From contig CAWDVK010000004.1 of the NCBI GenBank assembly GCA_963805715.1, forward strand, positions 426,345 to 490,344: a DNA stretch of 64,000 nucleotides, given 5' to 3'. The notes below the pieces were generated by a model that worked only from the letters and a program-made list of their open reading frames with translations, did no database searches and was not told the origin of the DNA. The position numbers and the translations under genes were made by a program. This document shows, piece by piece, positions 14,843 to 22,688 of this stretch. The DNA comes from CAWDVK01 sp963805715. Lineage in GTDB: Bacteria > Actinomycetota > Actinomycetes > Streptosporangiales > Streptosporangiaceae. Numbering within the stretch: position 1 is the first letter of the stretch; the number at the start of each line of letters is the position of its first letter.

Positions 14843-15571
14843 CTAGCGGCCGAGCATGGCGCGCAGGGTCCGGGCGTTCCGCACGGCATTGGCGGCACCG
14901 TCGTTATTGAAATACACGAAGACGTCCTTGCCCAGCTGTTCCCATTCGCGTATCCGGTCAGCCCACCAGGCCAGGCTGGCGTCCGAGTACGAGCCCGCGT
15001 ACAGGTGCTGGTCGTCAGAGCCGTGCATCCGGACGTAGGCAAAGCCTGCCGTCGCGCGCAGGATGCACGGCAGCTGCGCGCCGCTCATCACGCAGTAGGC
15101 CGCGCCGTGGTCTTCGAGCAGCCCGAAGACCTCGTCGTGGTGCCAGCTGGGATGGCGGAACTCCACCGCGACCCTGACCCAGCCGGGCAGCGCCCGCAGG
15201 AACCAGGCCAGCCTGTCGTCATCCCGCGCCTGACCGGGCCCGAGCTGGACCAGCAGCACAGCCCGCTTATCGCCCAGCTCATGCCAGCTGGCCGCGATCC
15301 GCTCGATCCATGCCTCGGGCGCATACAGCCGCTTGCCGTGGGTGAGGCCGCGCGGTGCCTTGACCGACAGCCGGAAGCCGTCCGGGAGCCGCCGCCGCCA
15401 GCCCTGGAAGGCCGGCAGCCGGGGCCAGCGGTAGAAGCTGCTGTTCAGCTCCGCGGTCGGGAAGACAGCCACGTAGCGGGCTAGCCGGTCCCTGGCCGGC
15501 AGGCCAGGCGGGTAGAGCTCCGGCTCCCAGTGGTCATAGCTCCAGCCGGACGTGCCGACGCTCGTCCCCAC
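14843..15571 (-). CDS. DUF72 (YecE-like) protein
   Basis: The 242-residue protein matches DUF72: VGTSGWSYDHWEPELYPP at the N terminus, ELNSSFYRWP, VKAPRGLTHGKRL, LVQLGPG, VAVEFRHPSWHHDEV, YVRMHGSD and the C-terminal VFVYFNNDGAANAVRNA. The family adopts a TIM-barrel fold of unknown activity. The GTG start at 15571 is fixed by the conserved beginning. It lies 50 bases downstream of the small protein gene on the same strand and is convergent with the alpha/beta hydrolase. Confidence 0.9.
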   Translation of the reverse strand: MGTSVGTSGWSYDHWEPELYPPGLPARDRLARYVAVFPTAELNSSFYRWPRLPAFQGWRRRLPDGFRLSVKAPRGLTHGKRLYAPEAWIERIAASWHELGDKRAVLLVQLGPGQARDDDRLAWFLRALPGWVRVAVEFRHPSWHHDEVFGLLEDHGAAYCVMSGAQLPCILRATAGFAYVRMHGSDDQHLYAGSYSDASLAWWADRIREWEQLGKDVFVYFNNDGAANAVRNARTLRAMLGR

Positions 15572-15621
15572 GGGCGCGTCAGGCGCCGGCCGGCTCGGGC
15601 AGCGGCCGCACTCAGCCGGCC

Positions 15622-15999
15622 TTACTCAGCCGGCGCGTCGCCGGCCTGCTCCTGCGTCCGGCCGCGGGCGCCGCCCTCCGGCAGGTCCGCCTCCAGGATC
15701 GCGCTCGACCCGGCCGGCCGGGTCGAGACGTCCTCGCAGCGGTCCCGCAGCCGCTGCAGCGACTCGCTGTCGCCGAGCGGGAACGCCGCCTTCAGGCGCG
15801 CGCTCTCCCGTACCTCGGGCAGGTCGAGCACCGCGTCGACCAGGCTCGCCCGGCGGCCCGGCGTGATGTGCCCGGATTCGGCGCGCAGCGACGCCCGCGC
15901 GGTCCCCCCGGCCTCCGCTGGCGTCGTCACCTCGGCTGCGGCGACCGGGCGATCGTTGTCGTTAACCTCGACATGCTGATGCCGCTCATGCTCGGCCAT
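15622..15999 (-). CDS. Hypothetical acidic/hydrophilic protein
   Basis: The 125-residue product has no membrane segment. Its central part, GHITPGRRASLVDAVLDLPEV, then RLKAAFPLGDSESLQRLRDRCEDV, looks helical and folded, while both ends are polar and probably disordered. A good ribosome site (CTGGAGG) lies five bases before the ATG, so it is probably a real gene. I do not recognise the family. It may be cotranscribed with the DUF72 gene 50 bases downstream. Confidence 0.65.
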   Translation of the reverse strand: MAEHERHQHVEVNDNDRPVAAAEVTTPAEAGGTARASLRAESGHITPGRRASLVDAVLDLPEVRESARLKAAFPLGDSESLQRLRDRCEDVSTRPAGSSAILEADLPEGGARGRTQEQAGDAPAE

Positions 16000-16373
16000 T
16001 GATGCCTCCAGCAGGATTCGTAGCGCGAATGAAGGACGGAGCGAGCGCTCGTCTCACTCACGAGCCGGTTCACCCAGCAGCTGCAGCTGGCGAGATGCGC
16101 CCCCGGACGTGACCCTTACCCATTGCTCAGCTAGCCGCTTACCCCCCGACCCGGCGCCAAAACAGCGCGCCGCCAGATCAGGGCCGCCAGCCATTTCGGC
16201 CGGCTCATCTGCGGGCCCGCAGATCAGCAGCCGCGGCCGCAGAGCCGGCACCGGTATCCGGACATCCCCGGTAAGAGAGACCTGGGGTTTAGGTCGCCGT
16301 TGCTGGCCGGTCAGGGCCGCTCAGCAGCGTGTCCGGCCCGCACGACGCTGCGGCGTCGCTTACCGTGGGTGCC
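16000..16373. other. Intergenic region upstream of the two-component system
   Basis: No convincing gene. It separates the divergent hypothetical gene and the response regulator and must hold their promoters. An 18-bp perfect palindrome is listed separately, and CGAGCGCTCG near 16042 is a second short palindrome. Confidence 0.6.
16207..16224. promoter_or_regulatory. 18-bp perfect palindrome
   Basis: ATCTGCGGGCCCGCAGAT is exactly self-complementary. It lies 150 bp upstream of the response-regulator start in a non-coding stretch, so it may be an operator or a hairpin. Confidence 0.4.
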
Positions 16374-17069
16374 ATGACAGCGTCCGGTGACCAGCCAGGC
16401 CTGCTGACCGACGACGCCGCCACGAGCGTGCTCGTCGTCGAGGATGACTCGGGCATCGCCACCCAGCTCGTCCGCGGCCTGACCAGGGGCGGCTACCGCG
16501 TCGATCATGTGATCACCGGCGGCGAGGCGCTGACCAGGGGGGATCCTGACGTGGTGCTGCTCGATCTCGAGCTGCCCGATGCGGACGGCGTGCAGGTGTG
16601 CCGGAAGCTGCGCGAGCGGACAGACGCGGCCATCATCGTCGTGACCGCTCACGGCGAGGAATCGGACCGGGTGATGGCTCTCGACGCCGGCGCCGACGAT
16701 TACCTGGTCAAGCCGTTTGGCCTGGCGGAGCTGCAGGCGCGGATCCGGGCCGTGCTGCGCCGGGTCCGGCCCGGCGGCGACGTCATCCGGCACGGTCCGC
16801 TGGCGGTGGACATCCGGACCCACCGGGTCACCGTGGCCGGCCAGGAGGTGTCCCTGACGCCCAAGGAGTTCGACATCCTGGAATGCCTGGCCACCGATCC
16901 CGGCCGGGTGGTCAGCCGCCAGGAGATCCTCGAGACGGCCTGGGACGCGCACTGGTACGGCCCGACCAAGGTGCTGGATGTGCATGTCGCGGCGCTGCGC
17001 CGCAAGCTGGGCGCGCCCGGCCTGATCGAGACGGTCTACGGGCGCGGATTCCGCCTCGGCGAGGCGTGA
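16374..17069 (+). CDS. OmpR/PhoB-type response regulator
   Basis: The 231-residue protein has an N-terminal receiver domain: acidic pair in VVEDDSG, phospho-acceptor Asp64 in LLDLELPDADG, and Lys in DYLVKPFG. The C-terminal winged helix is VSLTPKEFDILECLATDPGRVVSRQEI, KVLDVHVAALRRKLG and VYGRGFRLGE. The stop directly abuts the kinase start. I chose ATG 16374; the frame is open from 16329. The likely target is the redox operon beginning at 18874, where two GTTCA repeats spaced by 11 bp occur. Confidence 0.95.
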   Translation: MTASGDQPGLLTDDAATSVLVVEDDSGIATQLVRGLTRGGYRVDHVITGGEALTRGDPDVVLLDLELPDADGVQVCRKLRERTDAAIIVVTAHGEESDRVMALDAGADDYLVKPFGLAELQARIRAVLRRVRPGGDVIRHGPLAVDIRTHRVTVAGQEVSLTPKEFDILECLATDPGRVVSRQEILETAWDAHWYGPTKVLDVHVAALRRKLGAPGLIETVYGRGFRLGEA

Positions 17070-18638
17070 ATGGCCCGCCGGATCGTGCTGACGGTCCTGC
17101 TGCTGATTGCGGCCGTCCTCGGTGTCGTGGCCGTCCCGCTGGGCGTCCTGACGGCCGCGCAGGAGAATCGCTCCTTCCAGCAGGACACTGTCTCGGCGGC
17201 AGTGACGCTGGCCAACGTGGCCGAGGAACGCATCGGTGACAGCAGCTCGGCCAGGGCCCTGGACAAGTCCATCAGCCAGTTCGAGCGGGCGGGCGACCTC
17301 GTCAGCGTCTTCGACAGCGCCGACCGCAGGATCGCCGGGACCGCGGTAGCGCCAGCCGTCTCGCCGGATCAGCTGGCCAGGACGAGGGCCGACGCCCTGG
17401 CCGCCGTCTACCCGGCCGGTGACCGGGTCCTGGCCGTCGCCCCCGTGGTGCCTGACTCGGGCAAGGGCACCATCGGCGCGGTCGTGCTCGCCCGCCCGGC
17501 CGCTCCGGTGCGCCATCGGGTGACCGTGCTGTGGACGCTGATCGCCGCGGTCGCGACGGCGGGCCTGCTGGCTGCCGCGCTGATCGCGGTCGGGCTGGCC
17601 CGCTGGGTCAGCCGGCCGCTGGACGCGCTGGAACGGGCCGCGCAGCAGCTGGGCGACGGTGCCCTGAGCGCCCGGTCGCCGGCCGGCCAGGGGCCGCCCG
17701 AAGTCCGCAGGCTGGCGGCCAATTTCAACCGGATGGCAGCCAGGCTTGAGGCGCTCGTGCACGGCCACCAGGTGACCATGGCGGACGTATCGCACCAGCT
17801 CAGGACGCCGCTCGCGGCTCTGCGGCTGCGGCTCGACCTGCTCGCGCAGGACTCCGATGAGCGGGTGGCGGCCGAGCTGGCCGGTGCGCAGGAGGAGATC
17901 ACCCGGCTGACCCGGCTGGTGAACGGGCTGCTGGCGGTCGCGCGGGCGGAGAACATCACGGCTGCCCCGGTTCAGGTCGCCGTGGATGCGGTGATCAGGG
18001 ACCGGGTGGCGGCATGGCGGCCTGCGGCCGAAGAGCGGGACGTCACGCTCGAAACGGATGATCTCCAGCCGGTCGGCGCCAGGGCCGGCGCCGGGCACCT
18101 GGAGCAGATCCTGGACAACCTGCTGGCCAACGCGCTCGACGCGGTCGGTGCCGGGGACATCATCCGGATCAGCGCGGCCGCGGCGGGCAGCCGGGCCCGG
18201 ATCGTGGTGGCTGACACCGGCCCCGGCATGACCGCGCAGCAGCGGCGGCTCGCCTTCCGCCGGTTCGCCGTGAGCACCTCGGGCGGGACCGGGCTCGGGC
18301 TGGCCATCGTGGACCGGCTGGTGGTCTCCGACGGCGGCTCCGCCACGCTGTCGGACACTCCCGGCGGCGGCCTCACCGTCACCATCGAGCTACCGGCCGC
18401 GCCGCGCGACCGGGGCCAGCGCCGCGCGGCTCCGGGCGGTCGCTCCGGTGGAGCGCCGCGCAGCCCGGATTCCCCGGTCCGCGGCCTGGGCGGCCCGGCC
18501 CGCAGCCCGGATTCCCCGGCCCGCGGCCTGGGCGGCCCGGCCCATGGCGGCGGCGGGTTAACGCCCGGCAGCGGGACGCCAGCCCCGCCGGTGACCCTCA
18601 GGGAAGATCATCTTCTCGGAAATCACCCGGAAGGCTGA
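17070..18638 (+). CDS. Membrane sensor histidine kinase
   Basis: The 522-residue kinase has a transmembrane helix at about 5-27, an extracytoplasmic domain of about 120 residues, a second helix at about 153-176 and a HAMP region. The HisKA box is DVSHQLRTPLAALRLRLD (phospho-His242), with an N box around LDNLLANALDA, G1 DTGPGM and G2 GTGLGLAI. The sensor domain is short with no recognised ligand fold. The C terminus after residue 440 is Pro/Gly-rich and holds a 14-residue duplication. It is transcribed with the response regulator and precedes the redox operon by 235 bp. Confidence 0.95.
   Translation: MARRIVLTVLLLIAAVLGVVAVPLGVLTAAQENRSFQQDTVSAAVTLANVAEERIGDSSSARALDKSISQFERAGDLVSVFDSADRRIAGTAVAPAVSPDQLARTRADALAAVYPAGDRVLAVAPVVPDSGKGTIGAVVLARPAAPVRHRVTVLWTLIAAVATAGLLAAALIAVGLARWVSRPLDALERAAQQLGDGALSARSPAGQGPPEVRRLAANFNRMAARLEALVHGHQVTMADVSHQLRTPLAALRLRLDLLAQDSDERVAAELAGAQEEITRLTRLVNGLLAVARAENITAAPVQVAVDAVIRDRVAAWRPAAEERDVTLETDDLQPVGARAGAGHLEQILDNLLANALDAVGAGDIIRISAAAAGSRARIVVADTGPGMTAQQRRLAFRRFAVSTSGGTGLGLAIVDRLVVSDGGSATLSDTPGGGLTVTIELPAAPRDRGQRRAAPGGRSGGAPRSPDSPVRGLGGPARSPDSPARGLGGPAHGGGGLTPGSGTPAPPVTLREDHLLGNHPEG
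18459..18542. repeat. Two 42-bp tandem copies in the kinase C terminus
   Basis: The 42-bp unit occurs twice with one mismatch (T/C). It is in frame and encodes the 14-residue unit RSPDSPxRGLGGPA twice. It extends the disordered tail of the histidine kinase. Confidence 0.85.
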
Positions 18639-18654
18639 CCCGTATTTACTGGTT

Positions 18655-18671
18655 CTGAACGTTTCCTGAAC
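18655..18671. promoter_or_regulatory. Direct repeat of GTTCA with 11-bp period (predicted response-regulator site)
   Basis: CTGAAC occurs at 18655-18660 and 18666-18671, i.e. GTTCAG repeats on the minus strand exactly 11 bases apart. This spacing and sequence match sites of OmpR/PhoB-type regulators in actinomycetes (PHO-box-like). It lies 17 bases after the kinase stop and about 200 bases before the redox operon. Confidence 0.5.
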
Positions 18672-18873
18672 CGGTCTCGCGTACGCCGCTGGGCAAGCTG
18701 TGATGCGAAGAGCTCGCCGCCAGGTGCTGCCCGCGGGCAGGCGTCCTCCCGGGGCCGGCGCTGGCGGCGAGCACTTTCGTGCCGGATCCAGTCCGGATCC
18801 GGCCGGAAACCCGCGGGGGCTGCCCCGGGGACGACGGGGGTCCCCGGGGCAGCGCCATCTGCCAGCAGGAAGG

Positions 18874-19269
18874 ATGAAGCCAGTCATGCCAGAGCCAGTC
18901 CACAGCGCCACGGCGCGCCGGGACAGCAGGCTCATCCGGGTCCGCGCGCTGTCGGTGTGGATAGCCGGCGGCGCGGTGGCGGCTTCCCTGGGCCTGGGCA
19001 CCGCCTTTGCCCAGGCTCTGCCCGGTCACGCCAGGATCAGCGCGAGCCGCCCGGCCGGATCGCCGCCGACTGCGGCGCCGTCCGCCGCGGCGCCGTCCGC
19101 CGCCGCGCCGTCCGCCGCCACGGCGTCGGCCGGGGCCTCGGCAGCTGCCTCGCGGCCGCTGCCGCGTCATCACCGCACCCTGGCACCGCCGGCCCAGCCG
19201 CCCGCCAGCACGCCGCCGCCGCCTGCCAGTCCGCCGGCCCCGCCCGTGGTTTCCTCCGGCGGGTCGTGA
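18874..19269 (+). CDS. Membrane-anchored Ala/Pro-rich secreted protein
   Basis: The 131-residue protein has a short basic N terminus, one hydrophobic segment (VWIAGGAVAASLGLGTAFAQA, about residues 28-48) acting as signal anchor or signal peptide, then a low-complexity tail with repeated PSAAA units and a PPPPASPPAPP stretch. No folded domain is visible. AGGAAGG directly precedes ATG 18874, and an in-frame ATG at 18886 has better spacing. It is the first gene of the redox operon, five bases before the haem-protein gene. Related actinobacterial loci often encode an FMN-binding protein at this position, but no such domain is visible here. Confidence 0.65.
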   Translation: MKPVMPEPVHSATARRDSRLIRVRALSVWIAGGAVAASLGLGTAFAQALPGHARISASRPAGSPPTAAPSAAAPSAAAPSAATASAGASAAASRPLPRHHRTLAPPAQPPASTPPPPASPPAPPVVSSGGS

Positions 19270-19273
19270 CCGG

Positions 19274-20428
19274 ATGCTCAGCCTGTCCGGCCAGGCGGCG
19301 CGGCTGACGCCGGCTGCTGCCCGTCACTATCCGGCTGTCGGCCATCTGCTCGCCGCCAGCCGTCCGGCCGCCAGTCACCTGCTGGCGGCCGGTGGCGGCC
19401 CGAGCCCGCTCTGGTACGCGACCCGCGCGACCGGCGTGGTAGCCCTGGTCCTGCTCACCATCACGGTGGCACTCGGCGTGGCCGGGACCGCGCGGTTCAC
19501 CTCGCCCCGCTGGCCCCGGGTCATCACCGCCGGCCTGCACAGGAACATCGCCCTGCTGGTAGTGGCGTTCGTGGCCGTGCACGTGCTGACCACGGTGCTG
19601 GACAGCTTCACCTCCATCAGCATTGTCTCCGCTGTCATCCCGTTCAGCTCGTCCTACCGGACCCTGTGGCTCGGGCTCGGCACGATCGCCTTCGACCTGC
19701 TGCTGGCGCTCGCGGTGACCAGCCTGCTGCGGGACCGGCTGCCGTACCGGGCGTGGCGCGGCGTGCACTGGCTGGCCTACGCCTCCTGGCCGATCGCGCT
19801 CTGGCACGGGCTCGGCACCGGCACCGACAGCAAGCTCTCCTGGCTGCTCGCGCTGGACGCGGCCTGCGTGCTCGTGGTGGCCGCCGCCACCTGGTGGCGG
19901 CTGCTGCTGGCCCGGCCGGGCCCCGGCCGGGCAGCCGCCATGGCCGCCACGATCGCGGTGCCGCTCGCGACGGTGATCTTCGCGGTCGCCGGCCCGCTGC
20001 AGGCAGGCTGGGCGCGGCGAGCCGGAACGCCGGTGGCGCTGCTCGGTGAATCAGCCGGCGCTGCCCCGGGCACGCGCTCTGCCGCGTCCGTTTTCACCGG
20101 CCGGGTCACGGTGGCCCATGCCCGGCCAGGCGGGGGAGAGATCATGACGGTCACCGCGCAGACCACCGGCCAGCCAGGCACGGACCTGACGATCGTGCTG
20201 CGCGGCAGGCCGGACGGGACGGGCATCGACCTGTCCAGCGGCACTGTGCGGATCGGCGCGCCGGGGGCCGCCTCCTACGCGGGCCCGGTGACCCTGCTGC
20301 GCGGGGAGCAGCTGACGGCCGCCCTGCGCAGTCCGGCCGGGCAGGCCGAGAAGGCCGAGATGACGCTGGTGGTCAGCGGGAGCCGTGCGTCCGGGCAGCT
20401 GGTCGTCCAGCCGGAGGGCTCGGCATGA
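19274..20428 (+). CDS. Ferric reductase-like transmembrane haem protein
   Basis: The 384-residue protein has six predicted helices between about residues 45 and 250. Helices 2 and 4 carry His pairs in the ferric-reductase pattern: HRNIALLVVAFVAVH (13 between) and HWLAYASWPIALWH (12 between), fit to hold two b haems across the membrane. After helix 6 comes an extracytoplasmic beta-rich domain of about 110 residues (VFTGRVTVAHARPGGGEI to SGQLVVQP). There is no NAD(P)H or FAD domain, so electrons must come from a partner, most likely the NuoF-like protein encoded next with a four-base overlap. Confidence 0.8.
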   Translation: MLSLSGQAARLTPAAARHYPAVGHLLAASRPAASHLLAAGGGPSPLWYATRATGVVALVLLTITVALGVAGTARFTSPRWPRVITAGLHRNIALLVVAFVAVHVLTTVLDSFTSISIVSAVIPFSSSYRTLWLGLGTIAFDLLLALAVTSLLRDRLPYRAWRGVHWLAYASWPIALWHGLGTGTDSKLSWLLALDAACVLVVAAATWWRLLLARPGPGRAAAMAATIAVPLATVIFAVAGPLQAGWARRAGTPVALLGESAGAAPGTRSAASVFTGRVTVAHARPGGGEIMTVTAQTTGQPGTDLTIVLRGRPDGTGIDLSSGTVRIGAPGAASYAGPVTLLRGEQLTAALRSPAGQAEKAEMTLVVSGSRASGQLVVQPEGSA

Positions 20429-21759
20429 GCGCGCGCGAGCAGCCCGGTGCCGCCCGCCTGGCCGGTGACGGCCTGACGGCCAGGCTGACGGTCGGCTGGC
20501 AGGAGACCGGCCTGCCGGCGAGCCTGCGGGAGCATGCCGGGCGATACGGGCCGCTGCCGCAGCTCCGCCACGGGCGGCACGGGCGGGCGGCCCTGGCCGA
20601 TGCCGTCACCTCCGCTGGCCTGACCGGGCGGGGCGGCGCCGGCTTCCCCACCGGGATCAAGATGCGGGCGGTCGCGGCCCGGCGGGGCACCGCGGTGGTC
20701 GTCGCCAATGGCATGGAAAGCGAGCCGGCCAGCGAGAAGGACCAGGCGCTGCTGGCCAGGGCGCCGCACCTGGTGCTGGACGGGGCGGTGCTCGCCGCTG
20801 AGTCCGTCGGGGCGAACGTCGTGCACATCTGCCTGCCCCGGACCAGGGAGTGGCTGGCCGATGTCGTGCTGGCGGCCGTCAGTGAGCGTCACCGCACCGG
20901 GCTCGACGCCATCCCGGTGCAGCTGCATGGCCTGCCGCATCACTATGTGGCCAGCGAGGAAACCTCGCTCGTGCACTGGCTGAACGGCGGCGAGGCCAGG
21001 CCGACCCTGACGCCGCCCCGGCCCTTCGAGCGCGGCGTCCGGCGGCGCCCCACGCTGATCGACAACGTGGAGACGCTGGCGCACGTGGCTCTCATCGCCC
21101 GGTACGGGTCTGCCTGGTTCCGCGAGGCCGGGCCGGCGGAGGCCCCCGGCACGATGCTGTCCACGGTGTCCGGGGCGGTCGCGGAGCCGGGCGTGTACGA
21201 GATCGAGGTGGGCACGGCTATCGCTGACGTGCTCTCGCTGGCCGGGGTGCACCCCGATTGCGAGGCCGTCCTGATCGGCGGCTATTTCGGCACCTGGCAT
21301 CAGCTCCGGGCCGTCGGCGGCCTGCCGTTCAGCAGCGCCGGGCTCCGGCCTGGCGGATCGCCCGGCACCGGGGTACTGGTCGCGCTGCCGCCGGGCGGCT
21401 GCGGGCTGGCCGAGGCGGCGCGCATCCTCGGCTACCTGGCCGGGCAGAGCGCCCAGCAGTGCGGCCCGTGCATGTTCGGCCTCCCGGCCATCGCCGATGA
21501 CCTGTCGCAGCTCGCCAGCGGCCGGCCCGAGGGCGATCCGCTCGGCCGGCTGCAGCGCAGGTTCGCGCAGATCTCCGGCCGCGGCGCCTGCCGGCATCCT
21601 GACGGCGCGGTCCGGATGGCCTCATCCGCGCTGGCCGCCTTCGCCGCGGACGCGCACGCGCACGCCCAGCGGCGGCCATGCCTGACCGCGTACCGGGGTC
21701 AGCGCCGGGCGGCCATGCTCCCGATCCCGCGGCCGTGGGCGGAGGGGGAGTGGCGATGA
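20425..21759 (+). CDS. NuoF/SLBB-type FMN and iron-sulfur oxidoreductase
   Basis: The 444-residue protein resembles the complex I 51-kDa subunit and related RnfC-like dehydrogenases. It has the FMN/NADH region GLTGRGGAGFPTGIKM and ANGMESEPASEKD, then an IDNVETLAHV segment, an SLBB domain (TVSGAVAEPGVYEIEVG) and the Fe-S helix bundle. The cluster motif reads QQCGPCMFG with a distant GRGACRHPDG. The third Cys of the canonical CxxCxxC is Gly here, leaving three ligands. It probably takes electrons from NAD(P)H or gives them to it. It overlaps both neighbours by four bases. Confidence 0.8.
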   Translation: MSAREQPGAARLAGDGLTARLTVGWQETGLPASLREHAGRYGPLPQLRHGRHGRAALADAVTSAGLTGRGGAGFPTGIKMRAVAARRGTAVVVANGMESEPASEKDQALLARAPHLVLDGAVLAAESVGANVVHICLPRTREWLADVVLAAVSERHRTGLDAIPVQLHGLPHHYVASEETSLVHWLNGGEARPTLTPPRPFERGVRRRPTLIDNVETLAHVALIARYGSAWFREAGPAEAPGTMLSTVSGAVAEPGVYEIEVGTAIADVLSLAGVHPDCEAVLIGGYFGTWHQLRAVGGLPFSSAGLRPGGSPGTGVLVALPPGGCGLAEAARILGYLAGQSAQQCGPCMFGLPAIADDLSQLASGRPEGDPLGRLQRRFAQISGRGACRHPDGAVRMASSALAAFAADAHAHAQRRPCLTAYRGQRRAAMLPIPRPWAEGEWR

Positions 21760-22016
21760 CGCTGCGGCTGACCATCGACCCGATCGCCTGCACCGGGCAC
21801 GGACTGTGCGCCGACCTGCTGCCCGAGCTCATCGAGCTGGATGAGTGGGGGTACCCGATTCTTCCCGGCAGCGTCCCGGCCGGCCTGGCCGCGCATGCGC
21901 GCCGCGCCGTCCGGGCATGCCCGACCCTCGCGCTCCGGCTGACCCGCGGCCGCGCCGATCAGGGATCTTCCCGGCGGGCTGACCAGGACTCTTCCAGAAA
22001 GGCAAGCCAGCATTGA
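21756..22016 (+). CDS. Single-cluster ferredoxin
   Basis: The 86-residue protein has the small actinobacterial ferredoxin pattern: IDPIACTGHGLCADLLPELIELDEWGYP, and later RRAVRACPTLALRL. The three Cys (CxxxxxC and CP) suggest a 3Fe-4S cluster, as in ferredoxins that feed P450s. GGAGGGGGAG lies five bases before the ATG, and the start overlaps the NuoF-like stop. Its position between a flavin/Fe-S dehydrogenase and two haem membrane proteins points to electron shuttling. The last 25 residues are polar and variable. Confidence 0.85.
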   Translation: MTLRLTIDPIACTGHGLCADLLPELIELDEWGYPILPGSVPAGLAAHARRAVRACPTLALRLTRGRADQGSSRRADQDSSRKASQH

Positions 22017-22651
22017 CCGTGCAGAAGGGCAAGCCGGCACTACGAGCGGTGCCGCAGCATCGCAGGGACATCCGGCCGGGCAGCGGGCCCGAGGGCAACG
22101 AGCGGCTGACCGCCATGACCGGTGCCGTCCTGCTGGCCGGATTCGCGGCCGAGGACCTGACGATCCTCTCCATTCACCACCTCCTCGCGCTGCATTTCCT
22201 GCTGGGCATGCTGCTGATCGGCCCGGTGGCACTGAAGATCGGCTCGACCCTCTACCGCTTCTTCCGCTACTACGCCGGCTCGGTGCCCTACGTCCGCAAG
22301 GGGCCGCCCGCGCCGCTGCTCCGGCTGATCGGCCCGCTGGTCATCCTCACCTCGGCCGGCGTGCTCGGGTCAGGCGTCATGCTGGCCGTAGCAGGGCCGG
22401 CCGGGCGCGGCCCGTGGCTGCTGCTGCACAAGGCATCCTTCATCCTGTGGTTCGGCGTGATGACCATCCACGTGCTGGCCTATGCGCCCCGGCTGCCCAG
22501 GCTGCTGCTGCAGGGCCGTGCCAGGGCGTCCGCCGCCATTCCCGGCGGCGCCGCCAGGTGGCTGCTGCTCGGGGCCTCGCTGGCCGGCGGCATCCTGGTA
22601 GCGGTGCTGACGGTGCACTGGTCGGCCCAATGGGGTGCCGGCGCACTGTGA
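22013..22651 (+). CDS. Four-helix cytochrome-b-like membrane protein
   Basis: The 212-residue protein has four hydrophobic segments: about HHLLALHFLLGMLLIGPVAL, LRLIGPLVILTSAGVLGSGV, HKASFILWFGVMTIHVLAYA and WLLLGASLAGGILVAVL. His residues in segments 1 and 3 (HH, H, HK, H) could ligate b haem as in cytochrome b561 or formate dehydrogenase gamma subunits. The TTG start overlaps the ferredoxin stop, though GTG 22019 is also possible. It completes the redox operon and is the candidate quinone-facing or second haem subunit. The family assignment is by pattern only. Confidence 0.65.
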   Translation: MTVQKGKPALRAVPQHRRDIRPGSGPEGNERLTAMTGAVLLAGFAAEDLTILSIHHLLALHFLLGMLLIGPVALKIGSTLYRFFRYYAGSVPYVRKGPPAPLLRLIGPLVILTSAGVLGSGVMLAVAGPAGRGPWLLLHKASFILWFGVMTIHVLAYAPRLPRLLLQGRARASAAIPGGAARWLLLGASLAGGILVAVLTVHWSAQWGAGAL

Positions 22652-22688
22652 GGGGCCGGCGCGGCCGGCTGCCGGCGGCTGGCCGGCC

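Noticed and set aside
16311..18098. 595-codon minus-strand frame opposite the TCS
   Set aside because: Antisense to conserved receiver and kinase motifs.
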